DNA of 64,000 bases from Suillus spraguei (GCA_016800925.1 JABCPU010000260.1:31643-95642); one strand, 5' to 3'; counted from the stretch's first letter, positions 22,523-35,100 are shown. A program made the numbers and translations. Notes: a model not told the origin generated them from the letters alone.

Positions 22523-24124
22523 GAGGTGATGGAGAGAGCCATGGATACGAAAAGCATTTGGGCCAGATCTTTGAACAGCACGATCTCAATGTTGACACCA
22601 ACAGAGGTAAATGCAAGAGCACTGTTGTATTGGCGAATTTTTGACACAAATGTCCTGTCTCTATATGCCTGCTCCAGCTCAGGTGGCCATGCTGGAAATG
22701 GGGGAAGGCTGACTTGGCCCTGCAAGCAGCACATACCAAAGCGAGGGTTTTGCAAAGAGGAGTTGGAGAGTCTTTCACATGCAAAGTGAAGTGCATGACA
22801 TTTGGGACACTCCACATCAAGGGGACCAAGAGTATGACAGTTGGCTGGTTCTGTATATGGTTGAGCTCCATCAGGAATAGGAATGACCTGATTGATATGC
22901 TGGTTGTCCTCTTCATGCTCCTGGTGTTGTTCCTGCTGTTGAATTCTCCTTCTCTCTTCATCATCTGCATGTTGCTCTTGAGATATTGGGTCATTATATT
23001 CACATAGTGCCTCCTCAAGACGCTCCTGCTCCTCATGAACTCTCTGCTGTGCACGGTTGTGGCGGGCCTCCTCCTGTTGGCCTGCTTGTAGAACACCCTG
23101 AGCTTGTCTATTTTGCTGCTGCTGCAAGTAAGCATCTGCTCCCTGGGCTTGCTATAATTCACTCAGCTTCCTGCTGGAATTGCTCTGAATCTGCTGTGTT
23201 GTGTGGCCTCCTGTGCTTGTCTATTAAGCAACTCATCTCTAATCTGTTCCTGCTGTAAATCATGCTGAAACTGAACATTGAATTGTTGATAATCAGGTTG
23301 AGGTGGTGCAGGCCAAAGGTGGTGCAGGATGGTGTGCAAAGTATTGTTGGGGATTGTTGAAATTGTGAGGACCAACTGCACCCTCATAGTGAATAGGACC
23401 ATGCATGTGTTCACCATAGTTCTGTCTATTCATCTGTTCAGCTTCCTCTTCCTGCTGCCGTTCATGGCGATAATCCTGAGCATGTCTAGCAATTATTTCA
23501 GCTAGCTGCTGCTGCTGTATATTATGTCCCTGTGCAGCTTGTTGCTGCAGCAACTGAAAGGCTGCTAAGTTATTCTGAGCAGGAGCAGGGGCAGGAGCAG
23601 GAGCAGGCGGAGCAGGGCAGGAGCAGGAGGGAGCAGGAGCAGGGCAGGGGCAGGAGGCAGGGGCAGGGGCAGGGGGGGCAGGGGCAGGGGCAGGGGCAGG
23701 GGCAGGGGCAGGGGCAGGGGCAGGAGGTGCAGGTTGTTGTTGAGGATTATTACGCCTTCGCCTAGCAGCACGGCATGCTTCATGACTATTTACGTGGCTG
23801 CAGCAACATTTGCCATACAACGTTCATACTCATTCTGAAGTGCAGCAGGTGGAGGAATATAACAAAGGGAGGTCCTAAGGCTGGAGCAGGAAAAGGTTGA
23901 CTAAAGGGAGGTCCTAAGGCTGGAGCAGCAACAGGTTGACCAAAGGGAGGCCCTAAGGCTGGAGCAGGAACAGGTGGCCTAGGTAGTGGTGGTTGGTGTT
24001 GTAGACGCCACCTGTGTTGAGCCTCATGATGCTCGATAACATGACGTGGCATATTAGGAAACCTTTGCATGGAATAGGACCATGGTTCAAATTTCCCAAG
24101 ATCTGAGGAATATTCTATGAACAC
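22523..24124 (-). pseudogene. Helitron N-terminal Cys motif and Gln/Pro-rich region
   Basis: Upstream part of the same gene. A zinc-ribbon-like LDVECPKCHALHFACERL (about 22780-22830) is followed by MCCLQGQVSLPPFPAWP, which many Helitron proteins carry before the N domain. Before it come long Gln/Glu-rich and Pro/Ala-rich low-complexity segments, including a PAPAPAP tract at 23580-23735 and three copies of PALGPPF (about 23870-23970). These look disordered. The frame changes at about 22580 by a 2-bp GA insertion. The exact start of the gene is unknown. Confidence 0.6.
23580..23735. repeat. GGGGCA/GGAGCA microsatellite-like tract
   Basis: Imperfect hexamer repeats of GGGGCA, GGAGCA and GGCAGG cover about 155 bp. 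They encode a Pro-Ala repeat on the minus strand within the N-terminal part of the Helitron protein. The G-rich plus strand could form G-quadruplexes. Length polymorphism between individuals is likely. Confidence 0.8.
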
Positions 24125-25290
24125 ATCAGAACATGTCTTATGAAAATTATAAAATTAATTCCTACCATTTGAGCAGCATTTTCTAAAGGCTGAGCTATAG
24201 GAGCAGGATGGCGACGTGCAGGAGGGGAGCCAATATTTGCTGATTTCTCTCAGCCTGATGTGCAGCAGCCTGTGCTGCTGAGGAGATGTAGGAGGAGTGG
24301 AGGGATTCCTATCAAGAATAAATATCAGTCAAAATAAATATATATGATGATAATGACATACATTGGTGAAGATATTCAAAACAAAAGGAGAAGAAAGCTA
24401 AACTTCCAACAGTCATAGTTCCACTGTGTCAAAGATAAGCCATCATAATATATATATATAGCAAAATATCACATACCAAAGATCCAAACAAATATCACTG
24501 AGAGTGACTGAAGAAGTACCAGCAGTTTCCAGGATGAGCTAATACCCTGGAAGTTCGACATATGACAGTGCTAAGAACAGCTGAAAGCTGTCTGAGAAAT
24601 TATCCCGAAGGATAGGATGACAACTGTAAGAAGGCTGCAAGCAGACAACTTAGCACAGAAAAGTGCCCCGCCAATCCAAAATCTCTACACTGTAGTATAC
24701 CCAGAGGTCCAGAAACAACCAGTGAACACCTGCAAGAACAGATAGCCAGGGAAGTAGGACTTGGTTACACATTTGTCTTGAATCAACAGGAGTTCGCGAG
24801 TCCAGATGGAATACAGGGCAAGTAACAAACAACAACCACACTCACTATGCTTTGAACTCCAAGATAAGGCCAGTCCAGGTCCAGGGGGGTCCAAAGGGTC
24901 CAAAAACACGTCAAAAAGCGAAAAAGCCTGATATCTGATTACATAATCATTAATTTTTATCATAGTTTCAATATGTACACTATATAGGCTTACAGGAATC
25001 AAGAACAGTGAAAGATATATCTACCAAAGTAAAGCAGAAAAACAAACAGAAGTTGAGTATGTTGAGAAAGTATTATTTTCTCAAGATGTGGCAGAGGGAG
25101 CAGTGGTGGGGGAAAAGAGGAAACAAAGATTGGAGCGTGAGGGTATATCTAGGAACTACAACGCACCAGCTGCGCAGTCATGTGACCAAATCACGCAATC
25201 ACACAATGGAGAACAGTGTATGGGAGAACAGTGTATTGAATCAGCACTCCAAAAAACCACACAATATTTCCAAATAAAGGTTTAGCCGAG
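24125..25290. other. Non-coding stretch upstream of the Helitron gene
   Basis: AT-rich, with no ORF above about 105 codons and none with family features. It includes an AT dinucleotide run near 24450. It probably contains the 5' part of the Helitron and adjoining transposon debris. Nothing specific can be supported. Confidence 0.4.
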
Positions 25291-25334
25291 CTAAGCGTTC
25301 CCATGTGGCCTTTAGCGAAAGCCATGTGAGCTAG
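25291..25334 (+). mobile_element. Possible second Helitron 3' terminus, plus strand
   Basis: The plus strand reads GTGGCCTTTAGCGAAAGCCATGTGAG followed by CTAG and T. This is a short GGCCTTT/AAAGCC stem with a four-base loop, 8 bases before CTAG at 25331-25334. It matches the general 3' end pattern of Helitrons (hairpin, then CTRR, then T). No Helitron gene is coded on the plus strand here, so it would be the end of a non-autonomous or truncated copy. Its 5' end was not found. Confidence 0.3.
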
Positions 25335-25721
25335 TGAGGACTCTCCCACCTTTCCCCCCTTACTTTATAGATGGAACATACTGAGGAGAGAGGATGGTAC
25401 AAGATGATCTATATAATGGTTGGTTTGTATTCCAACCATTCAACTCCACTTATTACATCAGTGTGCATGACACTAACACTCCTCCTCAATGTGATAAGCA
25501 TTACACCCTTGGCAGCACTTTGAAGATGTTCTCACAGTATGTGAGACCCTATTTTTATGTTGCGGGTAAAAGGTCTCAGAGACCACTTCATCAGGATGTC
25601 TCTCCCTAGTTTCATAGGGATGTCTGAGTCTCCCTCCATAGTTTACATGTGGATCCTCTTGCAAAGGATGAGTCCATCTAGGGTACTGCATGGGTATGGG
25701 TAACCTGCACAGGTCATGGGT
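25335..25721. other. Unassigned repeat-like DNA
   Basis: Short ORFs only. The stretch contains CTCCTCCTCAATGTGATAAG and a GGGTATGGGTAACC motif near 25693, like the motifs at the hAT ends. It is probably transposon-derived, but no family can be named. Confidence 0.3.
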
Positions 25722-26485
25722 ATTGTTAAGACCATACTCAAGGGGTGAAAGATCTGAAGGGCTTTGGCCTCAGTTCGTGCACTGTGCCCCTTGTCTGAGT
25801 AATGCCCCTTATTTCAGAGAGGAGATATATGTCTGAAGATCCAGAAGGAGTTGTGTGGCGGATCCGGACATCCGAAGGTATCGGATATGGTACGTCCGAA
25901 GGTTATCCGGAGCATAGGGATGGAAAGAGGATTAAGGCTAGCTTCGGAACAGATTCCTAACTAGAAACTGACAGAGGTAGACTATCCGAAGATAGAGTCG
26001 GAGATATAGACTAAAGGAATCAATCCTAAGTCTCGGAAGATGACTTAGAGCGGAGAGTGTCTCAAGTCCGGAGGAAACAGAATGAGCAGAATCTAAGATG
26101 ATATTCGAACTAAGGTTCTACGGAGATCTACAAGTGGTTTATATATGGTAAGTATCTAAGACAGATAATCAACAAGTCCGGGACCAAGGGCTATGTACGA
26201 AGTGTAATGGAAGTCTATTAGTTAATGCGCAGTGGATCAGTAAGCATGAATCGGAAATAAAACACAGGTAATGGATCAGTGACACAGGATAAAACTATAC
26301 ACAGCCGGAGTACTGGAAACAGGATAAGTGATGAAAGGAGATAGATGCAGATATACACAAGGGAGATAGAGTGCAAGAAGTGAGCACATTTGGATGAGCG
26401 ATCCGGACAGGATCTGTGGACTGGATGGAAATAGAATCGATCGGATCTGATCGGATATGGTCGGATCTGAGATCAGAAGTATGGT
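25722..26485. repeat. TCGGA/TCCGA-rich non-coding tract
   Basis: No ORF of note. From about 25860 to 26475 the motif TCCGA/TCGGA or TCCGG occurs about 15 times, often as TCCGAAG, CGGATATGG or GATCGGATC, which is far above expectation. It precedes the left hAT end directly. It could be an LTR or promoter of an unrecognised element. The tract starts with TGTTAAGACC at 25723, an LTR-like TG start, but no matching second copy was seen in the window. Confidence 0.35.
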
Positions 26486-26493
26486 ATATGACA

Positions 26494-26575
26494 GGTATGG
26501 GTATTGCTGGGGTATGGGTATGGGTCTGAGTTCATGGTACCCATACCCATACCCATACCCCTGCCACAGGCATCA
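26494..26575. repeat. GGGTAT arrays in inverted orientation, left hAT end
   Basis: GGTATGGGTATTGCTGGGG and TATGGGTATGGG are followed by TTCATGG and then CCCATA repeats up to CCCCTGCCACAG, so the end is itself palindromic. A comparable block at 37680-37736 lies on the other side of the hAT transposase once the two nested insertions are removed. I read these as the terminal or subterminal repeats of the hAT element. Exact ends and the 8-bp TSD were not fixed. Confidence 0.5.
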
Positions 26576-26746
26576 ATAAAAATAGGTACTATCTGAATAA
26601 ATTTCAACTACCTAAACAAATCAAAAACTGTCAAACTCTAAAGACAAATATAAACATACTACATGACACTCACAAACCTTCATCACCTACTAGTACTGTC
26701 CATCATGCAGCTCACCTTTGCAGCCACAGCCAAATGAGTTATCAAA

Positions 26747-29700
26747 ATGACCAGGAAAGCCAAAGCTGCCCTAGAAGAAAAGACTATCAGAACTTTGTCA
26801 AAGAAGCAGCAAGGTGATGGCAGTGGAGATAGTGCGAATACACACCTGAAGAAGGCAAAAAAAAACCCTGCTGCCTGGTAACACTCCCACTGACAGTGCA
26901 GGATCTACCGACAAAGACGAGCCAGTTGACAAAGATAGGCCTGTCATAGTTTCATTGACAGCATCATTGTCTCCATGTCCAGAGTCAGTTTTGAGTTGGT
27001 GTGCTGTTGTGTGTACTGAGGAGGAAGAGAATGCATTGTATGAGGACAACAAGACCATTGACCCAGTATCAGAACTGATGATGATGCTGAGATGGCAGAA
27101 GACAAGATCTGTATGTGGAATAACCTTGATATGAAAATTGTATTAATTGAGTACAAAACAGAACACCTAATGAAAGATTGGAACTCACCAGTCTACGCAT
27201 TTTTTAATCCGATGCCACATATTATTGAAATTGATGGCTGCTGCGCTCATGATTTCAAGTGCCAAGCCAAAGGTGCAAGACCAAAGTGCAACAGTACCTT
27301 GATAAAGGTGATGCCGCTTGACTGGTAACATGCGGAAGCATGTGCATTCGTGCTGGGGCAATGAAGTGTTGAAAGCTGCTGATCAGGCTAAGGATGCCAA
27401 TGAGGTCCGCCAAAAGATTGTTGGTAGTTTCCTGCAAAACAGATCAATCACTGCGTCATTTGAATGCAATGGCAAAGGGAAAGTTATGTACTTGCACTGT
27501 CAACATACATGTACAGAAATGAGGTATGAACAAAGTCTCATCAGAGTCTTGGGAATCTGAAAAAGCATCTGCCTTCAGGGCCGAAGTTGTGCGCTGGGTG
27601 TCTGAGAGCCTGCATCCATTTGACGTTGTCAAGGACCATGTGTTTCAGTCACTGATGAAGATGGGGAGGCCTGAATATCACATACCTTCTCCATCTACTG
27701 TTTCATATGATATGCAGCATGTCTTTGTGTGAACTCGACAGCGTATTGCTAAAATGCTACAGGTAAGTGATTTTCATTAATTTAAAGACAGATAATGAAG
27801 ACATACCAGGAATATGACAGCAAAATAAAATTCACCACCAATGGTTGGTCATTGCCCAACCATCATGCATTGGTCACATTTTTGGTCCATTTTGAGCATG
27901 AGGGGGAGCCACTAAGCATACCATTAGATGTGGTTGAAGTTGGAAAGGTAAATACTTACCTATCTAGTAGGCATGTGTGAGCTAAGAAGTTTGTAGTCTC
28001 ACACTGGCGAAGAGCTTGCAGAGATGTTTGCAAAGATGCTAGAAGGATTCAGCATATCAGAAAAGGTATGGTTAACAAAAACAAAACACACTTACATGCA
28101 AGTAAATCCATGGTGCACAGATCCTGAGCATTACTTGTGATAATGCATCCAACAATGATGCAATGATTTGCGAATTGAGTGGTAAAGTGCTGGAGTTTGG
28201 TGGAGCAGCAATGCACACAAGGTGCTTCCTCCACACAGTAAACCTGGTAGTGAAATCATTGATCCAAGAGTTTGATATGAAGAAACAAGGAGCTGACCAG
28301 GTGGATAGTACTGACATGGAGCTGGAAGAACTCAATGCAGAGGTGGAAGAGGATCCAGGGATGATGGATGAGGTAGATAATGATGTCATATGATGAGGTT
28401 GAGTTGTTGGATGAGGGTGAGCAGGTCAAGCTGAACAAAGAGATTTGACCAGTCAAGTTAGCGCTTATCAAGGTAAGTGCATACAACAAAAGAAAACTCA
28501 CCATTGAATTCAACTTATTCCCCAGGTGTGCAAGCTCGCATACAAGATCATACACTCGACTACTATCATCCTTCCTGCATGGCATGGTATCCTGAGGGAC
28601 TTGTTGGAACCCTAAACCCTCATGCCACACAATGGAATTTGACATTCAATATGTTGGACTGTATGCTGGAGCATTGTGGGGCCGTGAATGCTGTTACACA
28701 ATGGCGGGACTTAGGTTTACGGAAGTATGAGTGGGTGATACTAGGACAATTGCAGAATATACTTAAGGTGTGTGCTCATTTTCCAATATCACACATGCTT
28801 ATGCTACATTATTTGCTCTTATTAGATTCTGAAGGACACCACACTTTACTTCTTATGCGCAACACCTAACCTTGCAACAGTGATCCCAGCAATGGATCAC
28901 GTTGACAAGATGCTCACCTCCTATTTGCACAACAAGAAATATCTGCTCTCGATTCATTTGGCAGTTTGGCTCGCAAAAAAGACACTCAACTGGTACTACC
29001 AGCTCACAGACAGGTCTCACACATATCAAATCTCAATGGGTAAGTTCTATTCAATTTTTTTTCTATTTCTACTGACAGTTAATATTACTATACTAGTGTT
29101 ACATCCCAAACATAAGCTATCATACTTCAAGGCAGCACAATGGGAAGACAACTGGATGAAACTGCGGAGCAACTTTGTGCAAAGAATTCAAATGTTCGTA
29201 CTTGTCACTTGATGACAACTCTGATTTTGGGCATGAGGAGGACATCTTGGAGTCAAATGGTGATATATTGATGGTGTGTTCTACTTACTTTTTACTTAGT
29301 GTTTGTACTGACTCAATCTTAGAGCGACAACATTTTTGATAATCTCCCAGTGCTTGCAGCTCCCAAACCTACTAACTCAGCCTCTGAACTCAACTGTTAC
29401 CTTAGTACAAATGTGGAACATGTCACCAACCCTATCGCTTGGTGGTGTGAGTGTTGCAAATCATTCCCCCACCTGTCTTGCATGGCCATTGACTATCTAA
29501 CTATCCCTGGTATGTGGCATTATTATTTTTAACACCTTGTAAGCTTACATTGCCTATAGCAACTTCTGTAGATGTTGAATGTCTCTTCAGTTGTGGGTGT
29601 CTTGTCCTTTCACATGTCAGAAATTGTTTATCAGCGCAGTCAACATGTGTGCTGCTTTGTGTTGGCTTATAGAGTGAGTTGAACCCGGTCAAATCTGAGG

Positions 29701-29786
29701 ATATCAACTGCACCTCTAAGCTCCCAGATGTCATTGGTGAAGAGGAAGCAATTGAGGAGGGTTGGGACAGAATCCAGGTAGAATAG
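26747..29786 (+). pseudogene. hAT transposase, degraded
   Basis: Pieces in order from the ATG at 26747: a Lys-rich start (TRKAKAALEEKTIRTLSKK); a BED-type zinc finger (FKCQAKG, then TGNMRKHVHSCWG at about 27240-27370); VVRWVSESLHPFDVVKD; TTNGWSLPNHHALVTFLVHF (about 27840-27900); ITCDNASNNDAMICEL (about 28125-28180); MHTRCFLHTVNLVVKSLIQE; and VLHPKHKLSYFKAAQWEDNW. The C-terminal hAT dimerisation block follows (TSVDVECLFSCGCLVLSHVR near 29565-29630), ending RIQVE and TAG at 29786. Several introns are visible, but in-frame stops and frame changes also occur, for example after 26880 and near 27330. In the C-terminal block Cys stands where Arg is usual (LFSCG against LFSRG). The copy is probably inactive. 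Confidence 0.75.
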
Positions 29787-29830
29787 TATTACATTTGTTA
29801 TTAGTATCCTAGTAGTAATTCATTACAATG

Positions 29831-30305
29831 TGTCACGAATTCCAAATACAAATCATTACTCTTTCCTCAATTTCCCTAAAGCATCTAAACCCAACGCTAA
29901 GACAAACACAAACTCCATTGAAATCCCTATAAACGCTTCTATAACCGAACTTCCTGATGAGGATGAAGAGATCTTTTATGATGCTATCGGATAAGATAAG
30001 ATAAGATAGTGTCACATGATCTTAGAACCTTCTAGAATATGATGTCATAACAATGTCACAATCATCACATCGTACGATTCTCATTTCTATTTTATGATTG
30101 GCTAGTAGTTTCAAACTCAGTTTATATCTCAGTTTCAATATGTGTATATAGTTAGCTAGTTTCGCTGTAGTAGTTCTCTAGTTCAAACCTCTTGTATCTA
30201 CACTGTAGCAATCCAAGACGTCCTTGCTCTTCTCTTCCTCTGTGATAACCTTAGTTTGAGTCCTAGTCTCTGCCCTAGCGTTAATTCATTTTGTGGGTTG
30301 TGACA
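29831..30305 (+). repeat. 5' LTR of the chromovirus
   Basis: 475 bp, beginning TGTCACG and ending GTTGTGACA, so TGTCAC/GTGACA are short inverted ends. It is nearly identical to the 3' LTR. Differences include a C/T in AGTTCTYTAG, a one-base indel in ACAC(C)TGTAG and an R in AATTCRTTTTG. CAATG precedes it directly. Confidence 0.95.
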
Positions 30306-31077
30306 TTAGGTTTGAACTTTAGGGGACTCCGACTCGCATACCGCTGCATACTTTTCTTTTGGATTCCTCTTCAACGATAGTACCGTTGTAGACAATTCTC
30401 AAAAGTCTCTTATCATCTTCTGTACGCGTCTGTAAAGGCACTCGCACTTGCAGTCAGTACAAAATGTTTTGTCTTGCCCGACCCTAAAAAAGTCGCGATC
30501 TCTCTTCTCCCCTTTGCTCATTTGAGCGCATTTTCTACCAATAGTCTTTTGTAGTTAGTAGACCTCTACCAGGCCCAGCCTTATATTGCTGCTGCTAGTA
30601 GACGGTGGACGAGCAACATTAGGTGTTCGATCCGTGACCTCAGTGCTGGCCCAAGACCCTGCCTGCTGAGCTCTAGATAGTTTCCTTTTTACGATAGTTT
30701 TCTCTTCATACGATAGAAGGTCTAGTCTTCTTCAAAGTATTTAGTGGAATTGCCTCGTTGTTCAAGATAGACTGGTCGCTTGTAAGCTTGGCTGGAAGAG
30801 CACCGTGTCCCTCGAGTTTTTCCCACTTGGAAGATCACAAAAACCTTTACTATAGTTTTCCTAGTTAGTAAATAGGGAAGCATCTAGTAGGGTTGATTAA
30901 AGAACCCTTTAGACCTGAGTACGTGGTAGATCCGATCAGATATCGGGGACCGCTCAGTTTTCCATTTACGTACTTCTTTTCCCATCTCCTTTTCACCATC
31001 TTTCCTATTCGGGTTGACCGTTACGACTAGTCAACCACAGACATCAGTAAATCAGGTTCCAGAAAACAACTGGTACT

Positions 31078-32110
31078 ATGTCTGCTCCCGCCACTACCAT
31101 TCACAATGAACAAGCCCTGGCTGAGTATATCGCAAATGCTATCAATGTTGCGATTGCTCCAGTCCAAGAGCAAGTTCAAAGGCTCAGGAATATGAACGAT
31201 GTCTTACAAGACAGAACGAAAAACTCCACGAAGAACTTCGTCAATATAGGGAAAGAATTGATGAACTGGAAGCAAAACCGACATCAACAGGAGGAACTCC
31301 CAAAATTGCGAAGCCAACAGAGTTCACTGGAGGAAAAGACTCCATCGACGTCGAAACATTCCTGGCACAAGTATCCCTTTACCTCACACAATATCCAACG
31401 CAACGCAACAACAACATCTCAGCTTAATGTTGTCCTATCTCAAGGGAAATGCCGGAAAATGGGCAGAACCTTACATTAAAAAACAAGCTGCAGGAGAATT
31501 AATCTTCAAGACTTCTTAGAGATTCTCACGCATGTTTAAAGATGAGAACAAAGAAGCGAAGGCCATTAGAGAATTAGAGACCCTTAGGCAAGGATCTAGT
31601 TCTGTTCCAGAATACATTGCATCCTTCAAACAAAAGTCGGTATTCACAAACTTCTCCGACTACGACCTCTGCCTTAAACTCCGATCTGGTCTACAAACCC
31701 GGATCAAAGAACAACTCGCTCATGTTGCGCTCAAAGACAAGAATACTCTCAACAAACTGATTGAAAGAGCAGTAGAAATTGGGCAAAACTTTGAAGAGTT
31801 GGACGCAGAGAAGAAGCGAAACACCTGGTGGACTCCCAAGTCTAACAGTGGAGTTCCTTCTTCATCAAGGGCTGGACCCAGTAACAGTGACGCTATGGAT
31901 GTCGACTCCGGAAGGCAAAAAACTGCCCCAAACCGCAAGGAAAGCCTGGTGCTTTCAAATGTTACAGATGCGGTGGAGAAGGCCACATGGCTAGGAACTG
32001 TAAAGAAGCGCCGAAACCAGCGCAAGTGAAGGCATCGTCTGCCGAAGAAGAAACCGCGCCTAAATGGTTCAAGGACTGGTTATCCTCCAAAGAAGGCAAG
32101 GGTTTTTAGA
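31078..32110 (+). pseudogene. gag, frameshifted
   Basis: Capsid protein gene. It starts MSAPATTIHNEQALAEYIAN. The native frame then moves, passing through TGGKDSIDVETFLAQVSLYL, then MFKDENKEAKAIRELETLRQ and VPEYIASFKQKSVFTNFSDY. The CCHC zinc knuckle CYRCGGEGHMARNC (about 31960-32000) is in a different frame from the preceding Pro/Ser-rich part. Breaks occur near 31210, 31515 (TAG) and 31940. The knuckle itself is intact. The homologous parts are continuous apart from these small lesions. Confidence 0.8.
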
Positions 32111-32129
32111 AGGGTTGAAGTCAGAGTCT

Positions 32130-35100
32130 GCAGACCTAGACCCGAACAATCGATTCTCTATTCTTTCTAGTTTTTCAGATGTAACGGAAGTGTATATACG
32201 ATCCAAATCAGAGCATTTTTATATTCCGATTACACTGAAAGGAAAGAACAGACAAGCAGACGTAAAAGCACTTGTGGACTGTGGTGCATCAACATTATTT
32301 ATAAGTGAAAGATTTGTGAAGAACAATGATGTCCGGTGTCGTAAATTATTGCGTCCCATACCAGTCAAGAACATTGATGGTTCCTTAAATGCGCCGGAGC
32401 TATGACAAGATTCGCTGAAATAGGATTAAAGATTGGAGATCATGAAGAAGACAAAGCAGCCTTCATGGTTACAGATCTAGGAAGCGATGATGTTATTATC
32501 GGTATAGATTGGCTAAGGTATCATAATCCGGAGATTGATTGGAACGCAGGACGATTTGCTCTTACACGATGCCCAATTAAGTGTGAGACTAAAAAAGAAA
32601 AAAGACAAAAAAATAGAGAAAAACGAAAACCCAAAAACAGGGTGACTTGCCAGATCTGATTCCCACGAAGAGGAAGATGATGACGAAGGCATGGCGAAGA
32701 AGAGGGCGATGGTTGAGGAAATAGAAGATGAAGATAGTCCAAAGAATGAATGGATTAGATATAAAGCTTCTATCGCCACAGAACAAAAAGTAGCAGAGGA
32801 AGCTACTAAGAAGAAAAAGTCTGTAGAAGAAATGGTTCCAGACTAGCTTCATGATTACCTGGGTGTATTCTCAGAAGAGGAATCAAAGAGATTTCCTGAA
32901 AGAAAGAAATGGGATCATGCGATAGATCTTAAAGATGAGAATGATCTTCCACCGAATGCAAAACCGTATCCTTTATCACCAAAAGAAATGGACACACTGA
33001 AAGATTGGTTAAAAGCCGAAACTGCATTAGGACATATTAGAGATTCACAATCTCCTGTTGCAGCACCTTTCTTCTTTGTGGCCAAAAAAGATGGCAAATT
33101 ACGACCAGTAATGGACTATAGAAAGCTCAATGAGAAAACGGTTAAAACGCGTACCCTTACCGAGATCTCAAGATCTAATTGATGCTTTAACTGGTGCCAC
33201 AATGTACTCTAAAATGGATGTACGATGGGATACAATAATATTCGGATGAAAGAAGGAGACGAGTGGAAGGCAGCCTTCAAAATGCCTTTTGGTCACCATG
33301 AACCAACCGTAATGTATTTCGGGTTGACAAATTCTCCAGCAACTTTCCAGACCATGATGAACGAAATATTTAGAGATCTCATTGATGGAAAGACGGTCGT
33401 TGTCTACATCGATGACATCTTGGTCTTTACAAATGGAAATAAGGAGCAACACTGAAAAGTCGTGCGAGAAGTACTCAAACGATTGAAAGATAATGACCTG
33501 TTCTTGAAACCAGAAAAATGTAGTTTCGAACAGTCTAAAGTCGAATTCTTAGGGTTGATTGTGGAAAAAGGCAATGTATCTATGGACCCTGTGAAAGTAG
33601 AAGGAGTATTAAAATGGCCTGTTCCCAAATGCATAAAAGACATACAAGCATTCATGGGTTTTGCCAACTTCTATCGAAGATTCATATTGGGGTTCTCAGA
33701 TATAGCCAGACCAATGAATGATTTGCTAAGAAAAGATGTTCCATGGAATTGGACGGAGAAACAACAGAATGCATTTGATGAATTGAAGAAACGATTCACA
33801 GAAGCTCCGCTCCTAGTAATGCCAGACGTTGAGAAAAAGAAAAGAATAGAGACTGATGCTTCTGATTATGCATCTGGTGCAGTACTTTCTCAACAAATGG
33901 AAGATGGACTATGGCATCCTGTTGCTTATTATTCAAAGTCAATGAATGATGCAGAACGAAATTACGACATTCATGACAAAGAATTATTAGCAATCATTCG
34001 AGCGTTAGAAGAGTGGAGGCACTATGTGCAGGGAGCACCTCATCCTGTGGAAATCTGGACCGATCATAAGAATCTCAAGTATTTCATGACGAGTCAAAAA
34101 TTGACACGAAGGCAAGCCAGATGGAGTCTGTTCCTGGCGGAGTATGAATTTACACTCCAACATAAGCCTGGTGTAGTCAATGATAAGGCCGATCGTCTGT
34201 CTCGGAGATCAGACCACAGAGGGGGGGTAGAAAACGACAATTCTGATCGCATTTTGCTTAAACCGGAATTTTTCAAAATCAATGCTGCTAAAAGAGGCCA
34301 AGTTCTTATAGAAGGAGAAAAATCTCTTCTTAAAAAGATCAGACAAAGTACAGAACAAGAGCCTGAAGTGATGAAAGCGCTAGAAACGTTAAAAGCAGCA
34401 CCGGTGCAATTGCATAGAGGAGTCGAAGAATGGAATGTTGAAGATGGATTGGTGTTATTCCGAGGATTGGTCTACATTCCAAATGATAAAGAAATCTGCC
34501 GAGAGATTCTAGAGTTATTCCATGACTCACCACCGGCTGGACATCCTGGACATGCCAAAACCTTAGAATTGATTTCCAGAAACTATTGGTGGCCAATGAT
34601 GACAAAAAGTGTTCACGACTATGTAGATGGTTGCGATCGTTGCAGACAAACAAAAGTCTATCCCAGTAAACCGACGGGACCTTTACAGCCAAATGAAGTT
34701 CCAGAAGGACCTTGGCAAACAATTACATGTGACCTGATTGTGGACCTACCAAAGAGTGAAGGGTGTGATAGCATTTTTGTTGTCGTCGATCGATTTATGA
34801 AACAAGCACACTTCATTCCCACCAATAAAGAAGTAGACTCGAAGGAAATTGCCAAGCTATTTTTAAAGAATGTATGGAAACATCATGGAACACCAAAGAA
34901 AGTGATTTCAGATAGAGGAACACAGTTCATATCCAAATTTATGGGACAAATGTCAAAAAGATTAGGCACAAAATGGTCTGCTTCAACCGCCTATCATCCT
35001 CATACGGACGGACAAACAGAACGCGTAAATCAAGAAGTTGAACAATATTTACGCCTGTTTACCTCTTATAGACAAAATGATTGGGTATCTTGGTTGCCGA

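Larger units (their letters stand above)
18183..24300 (-). mobile_element. Helitron (autonomous type, decayed), minus strand
   Basis: Rolling-circle transposon recognised by its RepHel gene parts. On the minus strand they run, in order, from the Cys motif region through the Helitron-like N domain, the HUH endonuclease with two Tyr, and the Pif1-type helicase. The 3' end candidate is at 18183, where the minus strand reads CTAGACACCATGTCTAG followed by T. This is a small palindrome ending CTAG before a T, as expected for insertion between A and T. The 5' boundary is not resolved, and 24300 is only where recognisable low-complexity coding ends. Several frame breaks make this copy unlikely to transpose alone. 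It is inserted upstream of UFD2. Confidence 0.75.

Noticed and set aside
23532..23765. Gly/Gln-repeat ORF (GQGQGQ)
   Set aside because: Another frame of the GGGGCA tract. The minus Pro-Ala reading is continuous with the Helitron protein.
26494..26575. GGGTAT arrays as an internal telomere repeat
   Set aside because: The unit is not the TTAGGG repeat known for basidiomycetes, and it occurs at both ends of the hAT element.
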